Positions 13,916-21,581 of a DNA stretch of 21,659 nt are shown here, piece by piece. This DNA is from an uncultured Clostridia bacterium (GTDB lineage Bacteria; Bacillota; Clostridia; Christensenellales; Borkfalkiaceae). The DNA is taken from positions 1 to 21,659 of the forward strand of contig CAKQKN010000159.1 of the NCBI GenBank assembly GCA_934249215.1, written 5' to 3'. Within the stretch, counting starts at the first letter, position 1. Each line of letters starts with the position of its first letter. Both the position numbers and the translations under genes were made by a program. The notes beneath the pieces were generated by a model, which made no database searches, was not told the DNA's origin, and worked only from the letters and a program-made list of their open reading frames with translations.

Positions 13916-15085
13916 TTATTCGACGAAAGATTTTTCCACCTGACAAACGACGTGATAATCGGACGAAACCTCTTTCACCCGTTTTTTTATGGTTTCTTTC
14001 AGTTCGACGAAATCGACTTTCTTATCTTGCGGAACAAGCACATCGAAAATGAGATTCGTGTGCGTTTTTCCGTCGACTATGCGAAAATCATGCACGGAAA
14101 AATCAGAATCGATTTCCTTGACTATCCCGACAACGACTTCTCGAAGTTCGTCCGTTTTTTTGTCGCCCACAAGCACGGGGTCCATATGAATGACGGCAAT
14201 GCACTTATATTTCTGTTCGAGTTCGCGCTCGATATTGTCGATCTTGTCGTGCGCCGCGAGAATATCCGCGCGCGAATCGACCTCGGCGTGCAAAGAAATA
14301 AACTGCCGCCCGGGACCGTAGTTATGTACCATAAGATCGTGAACGCCGATAATTTCCGAATGCGAAGTGACCGTATTGCAAATATCCTCCACAAGTGCTT
14401 TGTCGGGCGCCGTCCCGAGAAGAAGCCCGACCGTTTCTTTCGCCGAGCGGAACCCGTTGTAAAGAATGAACAGCGCAACGAACAGTCCGCACACCGCGTC
14501 GATCTGCCAGTCGAATAGTTTATATGCAAAAAGCGAAACGAGAACGGTAAGCGTCGCGACGCAATCGGTGATACTGTCGGAAGCGACCGCTTTCATCGCC
14601 GCGGAATCTATCTTTTTCGCGGTAGTCCTGTTATAGACGAACATATAAAATTTAACGAGCACAGATGCACATAGCACGATGACCGCGACGTAAGAAAATT
14701 CCGTCGGTTCGGGCGAAAATATCCCCTCGAGCGAACTTTTCACGAGTTCGAGTCCGACCGTAAGAATAAGAATCGACACAGCAAGCCCCGCGACGTACTC
14801 CATTCGTCCGTGTCCGAAAGGGTGTTCGCGGTCTGTGGGTTTGGAAGCCAGCCTGAACCCGATGAACGTCACGACGGACGACGCCGCGTCCGACAAGTTG
14901 TTGAACGCGTCCGCAGTCATCGAGATTGACCCGCAAAGCGTTCCGAAAACGAGTTTTCCCGCAAACAAAAGCAGATTGAGAATAAAGCCGAGCACGCCCG
15001 ACAAAATCCCGTAAGCTTCCCGAACTTTCGGATCGGCATAATTTTTCCTGTCCTTGATAAATATGCGTGCGAGCAAACTGAACAT
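13916..15085 (-). CDS. CDF-family metal exporter, probable manganese type, with tandem C-terminal domains
   Basis: A 389-residue cation diffusion facilitator that exports divalent metal by proton exchange. The transport site, aligned by the fixed spacing to HPFGHGR, is NNLSD (Asn62, Asp66) in TM2 and DSITD (Asp170, Asp174) in TM5. The N-D-D-D set is reported for manganese-selective members, whereas zinc transporters use D-D-H-D. About six membrane segments occupy residues 30-210. Two ferredoxin-like cytoplasmic units seem to follow (about 215-295 and 305-385), each with a HDxxxx strand, making it longer than the usual 290-300 residues. The G-rich site AAGGGGG precedes the ATG. A stem-loop terminator for the upstream serine dehydratase lies in between, so this is a separate transcript. 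Confidence 0.9.
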   Translation of the reverse strand: MFSLLARIFIKDRKNYADPKVREAYGILSGVLGFILNLLLFAGKLVFGTLCGSISMTADAFNNLSDAASSVVTFIGFRLASKPTDREHPFGHGRMEYVAGLAVSILILTVGLELVKSSLEGIFSPEPTEFSYVAVIVLCASVLVKFYMFVYNRTTAKKIDSAAMKAVASDSITDCVATLTVLVSLFAYKLFDWQIDAVCGLFVALFILYNGFRSAKETVGLLLGTAPDKALVEDICNTVTSHSEIIGVHDLMVHNYGPGRQFISLHAEVDSRADILAAHDKIDNIERELEQKYKCIAVIHMDPVLVGDKKTDELREVVVGIVKEIDSDFSVHDFRIVDGKTHTNLIFDVLVPQDKKVDFVELKETIKKRVKEVSSDYHVVCQVEKSFVE

Positions 15086-15125
15086 ACCCCGCCCCCTTAT
15101 TAACTATTAACCGCCGTACAATTAA

Positions 15126-15146
15126 AGCCCGTCAAAAAAACGGGCT
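15126..15146 (-). terminator. Terminator of the serine dehydratase gene
   Basis: AGCCCGT (15126-15132) and ACGGGCT (15140-15146) form a 7-bp stem with an A/C loop. On the minus strand it continues into TTTAATT. The right arm is shared with motif copy B. Confidence 0.55.
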
Positions 15147-15162
15147 ATATGTCGATTATCGA
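15141..15162 (-). repeat. 3'-flanking motif, copy B
   Basis: On the minus strand it reads TCGATAATCGACATATAGCC and continues to CG, nearly the consensus. It lies 63 bases downstream of the serine dehydratase stop, in sense orientation, and its end forms one arm of the terminator stem. Confidence 0.7.
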
Positions 15163-15225
15163 AGAGTTGCGCTCCGACAAAAGCAAAATAATCGTCAAAG
15201 GTTCACTTCCCCCCACGGCAACAGA

Positions 15226-16443
15226 TTATTTCTTGTCGGATTTCGTCTTTTTCTCAAGATTCTTATAGATTTTCGCAAGCCCGCCCTTCGACGTTTCTTT
15301 ATACGATTTTCCGAGATCTTTTCCCGTAACGTACATAGTGTGAACGATGCTGTCGAAAGAAATCTTGCGCGTTTCGGTAAGAAATTTCGCAAGACTGAGC
15401 GCGTTTATCGCTCTCATCGCGGCAACGGCGTTTCTCTCTATACACGGAATCTGAACGAGCCCCGCAATTGGATCGCAGGTAAGTCCGAGGTAATGCTCCA
15501 TCGCGACTTCCGCCGCATATTCCGTCTGATCGGCGGTCATTTTGAAAAGTTCGGTAAGCGCCGCGCTCGCCATCGAACACGCACTACCGATTTCCGCCTG
15601 ACACCCGCACTCGGCGCCCGAAATGGACGCGTTCGTCTTTATAAGGTTGCCGATAAGTCCCGCCGTCGCAAGCGCATCCACGATCGCCTCGTTATCAAAA
15701 CCGTGTTTTTTCTGCATATACGTAAGGCATGCGGGAAGCACTCCGCTCGCTCCGCAAGTCGGCGCGGTCACGATTTCCCCGCCCGAAGCGTTCTGTTCGG
15801 CAACGGCAAAAGCATACGAGCAGACGAGCATGTTTTCGATCGTTTCGGCGGACTCAAAAACGCTGATCTGGCGATAAAGATACCCGGCCTTTCTCTCGAT
15901 ATTAAGCCCTCCGGGAAGCAAGCCGCTCGCGCTCAAGCCTTCCTCGACGCTTTTTGCCATCTTCTCGCGCACGAGTTCGAGATAACTCTTTATATCCGGC
16001 TCGAATTCATAAACGTAATCGCACAGCCGTATCCCCTTGCTTTCGCAATATTCTCTGATCGAGGTGAACGTTTTGTGCGGATAAATTTCCGCGCCGCCGT
16101 CTTTCCTGCCGTTGATAGAATACGCGCCGCCGCCCAGACTTATGACTTCATATTCTTTCGTTTCGCCGTCCGCTTTCACGGCGCGCACGCGCATCGTGTT
16201 AGGGTGCGGAAGTCCACCCACCCCGCGGCAAAATTTCACCTTGGTTTTGTCACCGAACGCGCGCTTAATAACGACGTCCGTACCGTGTCCCTTGCCCGTG
16301 CAGGCGAGCGAGCCGTAAAGCTCGACATGATATTCCGAGCCGCCGTTTTCGTCCTCGATCTCCTTGCAAGCGGAATAAATCGCCATGGTATGCGACGACG
16401 ACGGACCGAACCCTATTCTGTATAATTCTTTAAGAGATTTCAT
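15226..16443 (-). CDS. sdaA: L-serine ammonia-lyase, iron-sulfur dependent, single chain
   Basis: A 405-residue enzyme that deaminates L-serine to pyruvate and ammonia with an oxygen-sensitive [4Fe-4S] cluster. The N-terminal half has GFGPSSSHTM and the beta-chain features. The C-terminal half has TAPTCGASGVLP, then AECGCQAEIGSAC and GLTCDPIAGLVQIPCIERNAV, which carry the cluster cysteines. Alpha and beta domains are fused in the E. coli order, though the protein is somewhat shorter than the 454-residue E. coli enzyme. The ATG at 16443 is used; GGTGAAAG lies upstream, and a TTG eight codons earlier has no site. It is preceded by the M18 aminopeptidase on the same strand, fitting peptide and amino acid fermentation, but co-transcription is not shown. 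Confidence 0.95.
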   Translation of the reverse strand: MKSLKELYRIGFGPSSSHTMAIYSACKEIEDENGGSEYHVELYGSLACTGKGHGTDVVIKRAFGDKTKVKFCRGVGGLPHPNTMRVRAVKADGETKEYEVISLGGGAYSINGRKDGGAEIYPHKTFTSIREYCESKGIRLCDYVYEFEPDIKSYLELVREKMAKSVEEGLSASGLLPGGLNIERKAGYLYRQISVFESAETIENMLVCSYAFAVAEQNASGGEIVTAPTCGASGVLPACLTYMQKKHGFDNEAIVDALATAGLIGNLIKTNASISGAECGCQAEIGSACSMASAALTELFKMTADQTEYAAEVAMEHYLGLTCDPIAGLVQIPCIERNAVAAMRAINALSLAKFLTETRKISFDSIVHTMYVTGKDLGKSYKETSKGGLAKIYKNLEKKTKSDKK

Positions 16444-16472
16444 AAATTCTTTCACCGTAAAAGGCAAAATGT

Positions 16473-16494
16473 CGGGCTATAGCACGATTATCGC
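16473..16494 (-). repeat. 3'-flanking motif, copy C
   Basis: On the minus strand it reads GCGATAATCGTGCTATAGCC and continues to CG. It lies 75 bases downstream of the aminopeptidase stop, in sense orientation, and ends about 30 bases before the serine dehydratase start. Confidence 0.65.
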
Positions 16495-16569
16495 CACATA
16501 CCGTTAATTTGATAGACACCGAAAACCCGTCCGCGATTCGATCCGCCGAACCATTTCCGAAAAGTCTGT

Positions 16570-17934
16570 TTACTTGATGAATGCGCGGAAGGCGAGATAG
16601 TTTTCATAAAGATCAGCTTTCGACACGACCTCGAACGGCGAGTGCATCGAAACGACGGGAACGCCGATATCGACGGTGTCGATATTGAGTTTCGCAACGT
16701 ATTTCGCGATCGTTCCGCCGCCGCCGCAATCGACTTTGCCGAGTTCGCCCGTCTGCCAGATAACGCCGTTGTCGTCGAACAGTTTCCTGACGAACGCGAG
16801 GAATTCCGCCGAAGCGTCGTTCGAACCGCTCTTGCCGCGCGCGCCGGTAAATTTGGTTATGCCCGCGCCGCAGGACAAAAGCGTCGAGTTGTTTTTCTCG
16901 GAAACTTCGGGGAAATTGGGATCGTAGCAAGCGTTGACGTCGGCAGACAGACACATAGATTTCGATCTGACCGCCGCGGGCGAAACGCCGAACGAACGGC
17001 AAATATCGTCGATTATGTCGGAGAACAGAATGCACTGCATGCCGGTATTTCCCTCGCTGCCGATTTCTTCCTTGTCGACGAGCGCGGTAATCGAGGTGTT
17101 TTCACAGCATTCTTCGTCGAACGCCGCCGCCTGCGCCGCATAAGAGCAAACTCTGTCGTCGTGGCCGTAAGCGCCGACGAGCGCGCGGTCAAACCCGATA
17201 TCTTTCGCCTTGAAAGCGGGAACGACGGAAAGTTCCGCGCTCAAAAAGTCCTCTTCTTCAACTCCGTATTTCTCCTCGAGAATCTTAAGAAGATTTTTCT
17301 TGACCGTCTTGTCGTCGTCCTTTTCACCGTAAGGAATGTTCCCCATCCAGATATTGAGGTCTTCCCCCGCGATAGCCTCGGAAAGGGTTTTCGCGTTTTG
17401 CTTTGCGGCAAGGTGCGGCAAAAGATCGCTCACGTAAAACACGGGATCGCTTTCGTCCTCGCCTATTCTGACCGTTTTCACGTTTCCGTCTTTGAGCGCG
17501 ATAACGCCGTGAAGAGCGAGAGGAATCGCCGTCCACTGATATTTTCTGATACCGCCGTAATAGTGCGTTTTCGCGAACGCGATGTCCGCCTTTTCATAAA
17601 ACGGCACTTGTTTAAGGTCGAGCCTCGGATTGTCGATATGGGAAGCGACGATTCTGATTCCGTGTTCGGAAAGGTCGTTCGTCCCGATTTTGATAAGGAA
17701 GAGATTTTTTCCGCGGTTATTATAATAAAGTTTGTCGCCCGCGGCGTATTTCATTCCGAAACGCAGCGGCTCATATCCGTTTTCGATCGCCTTCGCGACG
17801 AGAACCGAGCAAGCCTCTCTTTCGGTCTTGCTTTCGTCGAGGAATTTTTTATATCCTTCGGCAAAATCAAAAATCTCGCCCATAAGTTTTTCGTCCGCTG
17901 CCTCGTATACGTTCGTTCTTTCGTATTCTTTCAT
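16570..17934 (-). CDS. M18-family aminopeptidase
   Basis: A 454-residue metallo-aminopeptidase of family M18, usually dodecameric and cytoplasmic, acting on N-terminal residues of peptides with a di-zinc centre. Metal and catalytic motifs in order are ASHIDNPRLD (His99, Asp101), YGHDDR (258-261), DKEEIGSEGNTG (Glu289, Glu290), LSADVNACYDPNF, and SMHSPFEV near the C-terminus. The length is normal for the clostridial branch. The frame is open for another 133 codons upstream, but that part crosses the promoter and has no homology features. The ATG at 17934 follows GAGAGGTG. It has its own consensus promoter, divergent from the manganese riboswitch. Confidence 0.93.
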   Translation of the reverse strand: MKEYERTNVYEAADEKLMGEIFDFAEGYKKFLDESKTEREACSVLVAKAIENGYEPLRFGMKYAAGDKLYYNNRGKNLFLIKIGTNDLSEHGIRIVASHIDNPRLDLKQVPFYEKADIAFAKTHYYGGIRKYQWTAIPLALHGVIALKDGNVKTVRIGEDESDPVFYVSDLLPHLAAKQNAKTLSEAIAGEDLNIWMGNIPYGEKDDDKTVKKNLLKILEEKYGVEEEDFLSAELSVVPAFKAKDIGFDRALVGAYGHDDRVCSYAAQAAAFDEECCENTSITALVDKEEIGSEGNTGMQCILFSDIIDDICRSFGVSPAAVRSKSMCLSADVNACYDPNFPEVSEKNNSTLLSCGAGITKFTGARGKSGSNDASAEFLAFVRKLFDDNGVIWQTGELGKVDCGGGGTIAKYVAKLNIDTVDIGVPVVSMHSPFEVVSKADLYENYLAFRAFIK

Positions 17935-17988
17935 ATCACACCTCTCCCGGCGGAACCGCCCGCCGAAACGCTTTTCTTTATGTAAATG

Positions 17989-18017
17989 ATTATAATCTCG
18001 CGCGCCCGTTTTGTCAA
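17989..18017 (-). promoter_or_regulatory. Consensus sigma-A promoter of the aminopeptidase gene
   Basis: TTGACA (18017-18012) and TATAAT (17994-17989) are separated by exactly 17 bases. The leader of about 45 bases contains an inverted GC-rich stretch (CGGCGGG...CCGCCG). Confidence 0.88.
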
Positions 18018-18166
18018 TGAATTTTATCGCCCGATTATCCCCGAAAACAATCCGAGCCGCAATAATGCCGCCGCAACCGCGGTTCGCCCGCCGTTTTACC
18101 GCCAATCCCGCCGAAACTGCCGAACCCGCCGAAAAAAGCAAAATCCCGTCTATCGCCGTCAATCCG

Positions 18167-18195
18167 TTGACAAAAGTTTTTTCGTCGCCTATAAT
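18167..18195 (+). promoter_or_regulatory. Consensus sigma-A promoter of the cation ATPase
   Basis: TTGACA (18167-18172) and TATAAT (18190-18195) are separated by exactly 17 bases. The expected start near 18202 is directly at the 5' side of the riboswitch. The gap 18018-18166 between the two divergent promoters shows nothing else. Confidence 0.9.
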
Positions 18196-18203
18196 AAGGG
18201 CAA

Positions 18204-18316
18204 GTAAAAGGGAGTAGCCGACGCGGACTTTAAGTCGCGTCCTCGTTATCGTCATCACGACTACGGTCCGGTAACGAATGCTTTCGGCACAAGCTGAAGT
18301 ACGGCAAGACTTTTGC
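18204..18316 (+). ncRNA. yybP-ykoY manganese riboswitch
   Basis: The conserved core of the yybP-ykoY class is visible: GGGAGTAGCC at 18210, GGTCCGGTAACGAATGC near 18265, GCTGAAG at 18293 and GGCAAGACTTT at 18303. P1 is formed by GTAAAAG (18204-18210) with CTTTTGC (18310-18316). A peripheral helix is made by GACGCG and CGCGTC. This class senses Mn2+ and controls manganese exporters such as MntP and P-type ATPases. The 3' strand of P1 is also the 5' arm of the terminator that follows, so ligand-stabilised P1 should prevent termination and turn the gene on. Confidence 0.93.
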
Positions 18317-18346
18317 AATCTTTTTGGTTGCAAAAGTCTTTTTTTT
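18308..18346 (+). terminator. Riboswitch-controlled terminator
   Basis: An 11-bp perfect stem (18308-18318 with 18328-18338) with a 9-base loop is followed by eight T (18339-18346). Bases 18310-18316 are shared with P1 of the aptamer, which makes the two structures mutually exclusive. Confidence 0.92.
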
Positions 18347-18366
18347 GCACCAAAAAAGGAGAAATT

Positions 18367-21042
18367 ATGAAATTTTACCTTTCAACCGCGGAAGAAACGC
18401 TTAAAAATCTGAATTCTTCCCCGAACGGGCTTACGACGGAGCAAGCCGAAAAAAATCTCGCCGCAAACGGCGCGAACAAGCTCCCCGAAGCCAAAAAGAC
18501 GCCGCTCATTCTCAAGTTTTTCGCCCAGATGGCAGATCCGATGACGATAATTCTGCTCGTCGCAGCGGCGGTATCGGGCGTCATCTCGATCGTCGAAAAG
18601 TCCGTTCCGACGGACGTATTCATCATTTTGTTCGTCGTCGTTCTCAATTCAGTGCTCGGCGTCGTTCAGGAGTCCAAAGCGGACAAAGCCCTTTCAGCCC
18701 TCAAAGAAATGACGGCGGCGACCTCCAAAGTCATAAGGGACGGCAAGCAGACCACGATAAGAAGCGACCTTCTCACCGTGGGCGACGTGATCGTCCTCGA
18801 AGCGGGCGACTCGGTTCCCGCAGACGCGCGGATAATCGAATGCAGTTCGCTTAAATGCGAAGAATCCGCCCTTACCGGCGAGTCGGTTCCTACCGAAAAA
18901 CGCGTCGAATCGCTCACCCCGGACAAAAACGGCGACGTCGCGCTCGGCGACCGCGCAAACACCGTATATTCGGGCAGCACCGTCGTGTACGGCAGAGGCA
19001 AAGCGGTCATCACCGCAGTCGGGCTCAACACCGAAATGGGCAAAATCGCTTCCGCGCTTCAGGACGTCAAGGAAGAAAAAACGCCTCTCCAGATCAAACT
19101 TTCCCAGCTTTCGAAAATCCTTACGAAACTCGTAATCGGAATATGCGTCGTAATTTTCGCCGTCGGCATAATCCGCGAAATCGCGGTGAAAGGAATCGGC
19201 AACATAGTCCTCAAGGACTTTTTGGAGCACACCGTTCTCGACACGTTTATGGTCGCCGTCAGCCTTGCCGTCGCGGCTATTCCCGAAGGTCTTTCGACCG
19301 TCGTAACGATAGTTTTGTCGATCGGCGTAACCAAAATGTCCGACCGCTCGGCAGTCATAAGAAAACTCACCGCGGTGGAAACGCTCGGCTGTACGCAGAT
19401 CATCTGCTCGGATAAAACGGGCACGCTCACCCGCAACAAAATGACGGTCGTCGAGGACAGAACGGAAAACGCCGAACTTTGCAGAAAAGCAATGACTCTT
19501 TGCAACGACGCCATGCCCGACGAGAAAGGCGAAGCCGTCGGCGAACCCACCGAATGCGCGCTCGTAAACTACGCGACCGCGGGCGGCACCGACAAAAACG
19601 CGCTTTTGAAAACCGCGCCCCGAATAAACGAACTCCCCTTCGACTCGGGCAGAAAAATGATGTCCACCTTCCACCGCGAAGGCGAAAAAGTCGTCCAGTA
19701 CGTCAAGGGCGCACCCGACGAACTTCTCAGGCTCTGCACGAAAATAGTCACGAAAGACGGCATTCGCGAACTCACCGAAGCGGACAGAAAGAACATACTT
19801 GCCGAAAACAAAGCGCTCGCCGACAAGGCGCTCCGCGTTCTCGCCTGCGCATACCGCGAATACGACGAAGCGCCCGAGCACCCGACGACGGAAGAAAATG
19901 AAAAAGACCTCGCATTCATCGGGCTTTGCGGAATGATCGACCCCGTCCGCCCCGAAGTCAAGGACGCGGTGAAAGAATGCAAGACCGCTGGCATAAGACC
20001 GATCATGATAACGGGCGACCACAAAGACACGGCTGTCGCGATAGCCCTCGAACTCGGGCTTATAAAGAACGCGTCGGAAGCGATCACGGGCGCAGAGCTT
20101 GACGAACTGAGCGAAGAAGAACTCGACAAAAAGATCGATAAATATTCCGTCTACGCTCGCGTTCGCCCCGAACATAAAGTGCGCATCGTCAAGGCGTGGA
20201 AAAAACGCGGAATGATCACGGCGATGACGGGCGACGGCGGAAACGACGCTCCCTCCATAAAGTCCGCCGACATAGGCGTCGGAATGGGCATCACGGGCAC
20301 GGACGTAACCAAGAACGTCGCGGATATGGTGCTTGCCGACGACAACTTCGCGACAATCGTATTCGCCGTCGGCGAAGGCAGAAGAATATACGACAATATC
20401 CGAAAAGCCGTTCAATTCCTGCTTTCGTCCAACATGAGCGAAGTTCTTACGATCTTCACCGCCGAAATGATCGGTTTCACCGTACTCAAAGCACCGCATC
20501 TTTTGTGGATAAACCTTATAACCGACTGTCTGCCGGCGCTCGCGCTCGGAATGGAGCCCGCCGAAAAAGACGTTATGACCAAAAAACCGCGCTCGAGCAC
20601 GGACGGCATATTCTCGGGCGGCGTCGGGTTCGACACCCTCTATCAGGGCTTTCTCGTATCGGTTCTCACACTCGTAGCGTACTTTCTCGGAAGCACCGTG
20701 CTTTTCGATCCGAACTGCGGAACGGCGGAAATGCAGGGCATGACGATGGCGTTTTTAACGATGTCAATGGCGGAAATTTTCCACTCGTACAATATGCGCT
20801 CGCAACGCGCCTCGATATTCACTCTCGGAAGCCACAACCTCTTCCTTTTCGGCGCGATGATATTGTCGCTTATCCTTACGACGCTCGTAATCGAAGTACC
20901 TTTCCTCGCTTCTCTGTTCGAATTCGCAACGATCGACCTTGCGGAATACGCCACGGCGCTCGGTCTTGCGATTTTGGTAATCCCGGTCGTCGAAGCAGTC
21001 AAAGCCATTCAGCGCGCCCGCACAAAACGCAAAAACAACTAA
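18367..21042 (+). CDS. P2A-type cation-transporting ATPase (Ca2+/Mn2+ exporter)
   Basis: An 891-residue pump related to SERCA. It has TGES (170-173) in the actuator domain, PEGL (306-309) in TM4, the phosphorylated Asp349 in SDKTGTLT, KGAPD (447-451) in the nucleotide domain, TGDHKDTA, and the TGDGGNDAP hinge. Cation residues equivalent to both SERCA calcium sites appear kept: VAAIPEG in TM4, SSNMSE in TM5, NLITD in TM6, and AEIFHSYN in TM8. An upstream yybP-ykoY riboswitch points to manganese as a physiological substrate, as for YoaB of Lactococcus, with calcium also possible. AAGGAG lies 6 bases before the ATG at 18367; the longer open frame upstream is the terminator sequence. A strong terminator follows. 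Confidence 0.96.
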   Translation: MKFYLSTAEETLKNLNSSPNGLTTEQAEKNLAANGANKLPEAKKTPLILKFFAQMADPMTIILLVAAAVSGVISIVEKSVPTDVFIILFVVVLNSVLGVVQESKADKALSALKEMTAATSKVIRDGKQTTIRSDLLTVGDVIVLEAGDSVPADARIIECSSLKCEESALTGESVPTEKRVESLTPDKNGDVALGDRANTVYSGSTVVYGRGKAVITAVGLNTEMGKIASALQDVKEEKTPLQIKLSQLSKILTKLVIGICVVIFAVGIIREIAVKGIGNIVLKDFLEHTVLDTFMVAVSLAVAAIPEGLSTVVTIVLSIGVTKMSDRSAVIRKLTAVETLGCTQIICSDKTGTLTRNKMTVVEDRTENAELCRKAMTLCNDAMPDEKGEAVGEPTECALVNYATAGGTDKNALLKTAPRINELPFDSGRKMMSTFHREGEKVVQYVKGAPDELLRLCTKIVTKDGIRELTEADRKNILAENKALADKALRVLACAYREYDEAPEHPTTEENEKDLAFIGLCGMIDPVRPEVKDAVKECKTAGIRPIMITGDHKDTAVAIALELGLIKNASEAITGAELDELSEEELDKKIDKYSVYARVRPEHKVRIVKAWKKRGMITAMTGDGGNDAPSIKSADIGVGMGITGTDVTKNVADMVLADDNFATIVFAVGEGRRIYDNIRKAVQFLLSSNMSEVLTIFTAEMIGFTVLKAPHLLWINLITDCLPALALGMEPAEKDVMTKKPRSSTDGIFSGGVGFDTLYQGFLVSVLTLVAYFLGSTVLFDPNCGTAEMQGMTMAFLTMSMAEIFHSYNMRSQRASIFTLGSHNLFLFGAMILSLILTTLVIEVPFLASLFEFATIDLAEYATALGLAILVIPVVEAVKAIQRARTKRKNN

Positions 21043-21060
21043 TCTCGGTCCTTACCTATG

Positions 21061-21095
21061 AAAAAGACTGCCGCCTCAAAGCGACAGTCTTTTTT
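21061..21095 (+). terminator. Intrinsic terminator of the cation ATPase gene
   Basis: AGACTG (21065-21070) pairs with CAGTCT (21085-21090), extended inward by CGC/GCG after one mismatch and outward by A-T pairs, followed by a run of T. The A-run on the left would also serve the minus strand. Confidence 0.88.
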
Positions 21096-21116
21096 AACTC
21101 AAAAACTAAAAGTATA

Positions 21117-21135
21117 TCTATAAGTTGATTATCCG
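21117..21135 (-). repeat. 3'-flanking motif, copy I
   Basis: On the minus strand it reads CGGATAATCAACTTATAGA, lacking the final GCCC. It lies 74 bases downstream of the ATPase stop, just past its terminator. Confidence 0.5.
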
Positions 21136-21140
21136 TATTT

Positions 21141-21330
21141 TCGTCATATAGACACCTTCCCCGAGCGTGTCGGCCCCGCACTTTCAGCCTTTCCCGATTC
21201 GGGGCGATTCCCCCGCCAAACGGAGGAAATGTCGCGTATGCGACAAAAGGGGCGCGCCTCGCGTAAGCGGAGTGTGGCAAATCAAGCGGCTTTCGCGAAA
21301 ATTTGACGGATGCGGACAGCCAAATATCAA
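21141..21330. other. GC-rich non-coding block of probable repeat origin
   Basis: This part of the long gap between the ATPase and spo0A has short inverted repeats such as GTCGC/GCGAC (21231-21244) and GC-rich stretches unlike nearby intergenic DNA. A 121-codon open frame on the minus strand covers it and the following dispersed repeat, without a ribosome binding site or recognisable domain. I regard it as part of an intergenic repeat. The stretch 21400-21474 is CA-rich with nothing recognised. Confidence 0.4.
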
Positions 21331-21335
21331 CTAAC

Positions 21336-21399
21336 TCGTCATCCCGAGCCCTGCTTCCTTGCCATACTTCCGAGGGATCCAGGGGCGCAAGCCCCGCAC
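21336..21399. repeat. Dispersed intergenic repeat, copy 2
   Basis: This is the second copy of the element at 6073-6136, 49 of 64 bases identical without gaps. It keeps TCGTCATCC, CTTCCGA, ATCC and GCGCAAG, and its right side can fold (GGGGC GCAA GCCCC). Confidence 0.8.
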
Positions 21400-21474
21400 T
21401 CCCATCATAATCTAACTTCACAAACTACAAAACACTGTCCCACATTCCCATCACAATCATACTCACAACCCCCC

Positions 21475-21495
21475 TAATAATCGACCTATAGCCCG
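21475..21495 (+). repeat. 3'-flanking motif, copy D
   Basis: TAATAATCGACCTATAGCCC starts here, close to the consensus. It lies 86 bases downstream of the spo0A stop and past its terminator, in antisense orientation. Confidence 0.65.
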
Positions 21496-21530
21496 TCTTT
21501 TACAGATACGCCCCTATCAAAAGGCAAGAC

Positions 21531-21563
21531 GAAAGGCTCGCGGTTACACTCCGCGAGCCTTTC
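21531..21563 (-). terminator. Hairpin terminator of spo0A
   Basis: A 13-bp perfect stem (21531-21543 with 21551-21563) has a 7-base loop and lies about 19 bases after the spo0A stop. The downstream side on the minus strand is moderately T-rich (GTCTTGCCTTTTG). Confidence 0.75.
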
Positions 21564-21581
21564 TTTCATTTCAAGTATCTA

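Noticed and set aside
17935..18333. N-terminal extension of the aminopeptidase frame
   Set aside because: It would cross the consensus promoter and the opposite riboswitch, and the family start fits the ATG at 17934.
18694..20499. 601-codon minus-strand frame inside the cation ATPase
   Set aside because: It is the reverse shadow of the ATPase, whose motifs are complete, and shows no family features.
21056..21421. 121-codon minus-strand frame before spo0A
   Set aside because: It spans the ATPase terminator, a dispersed repeat and a GC-rich repeat-like block, with no ribosome binding site or domain.
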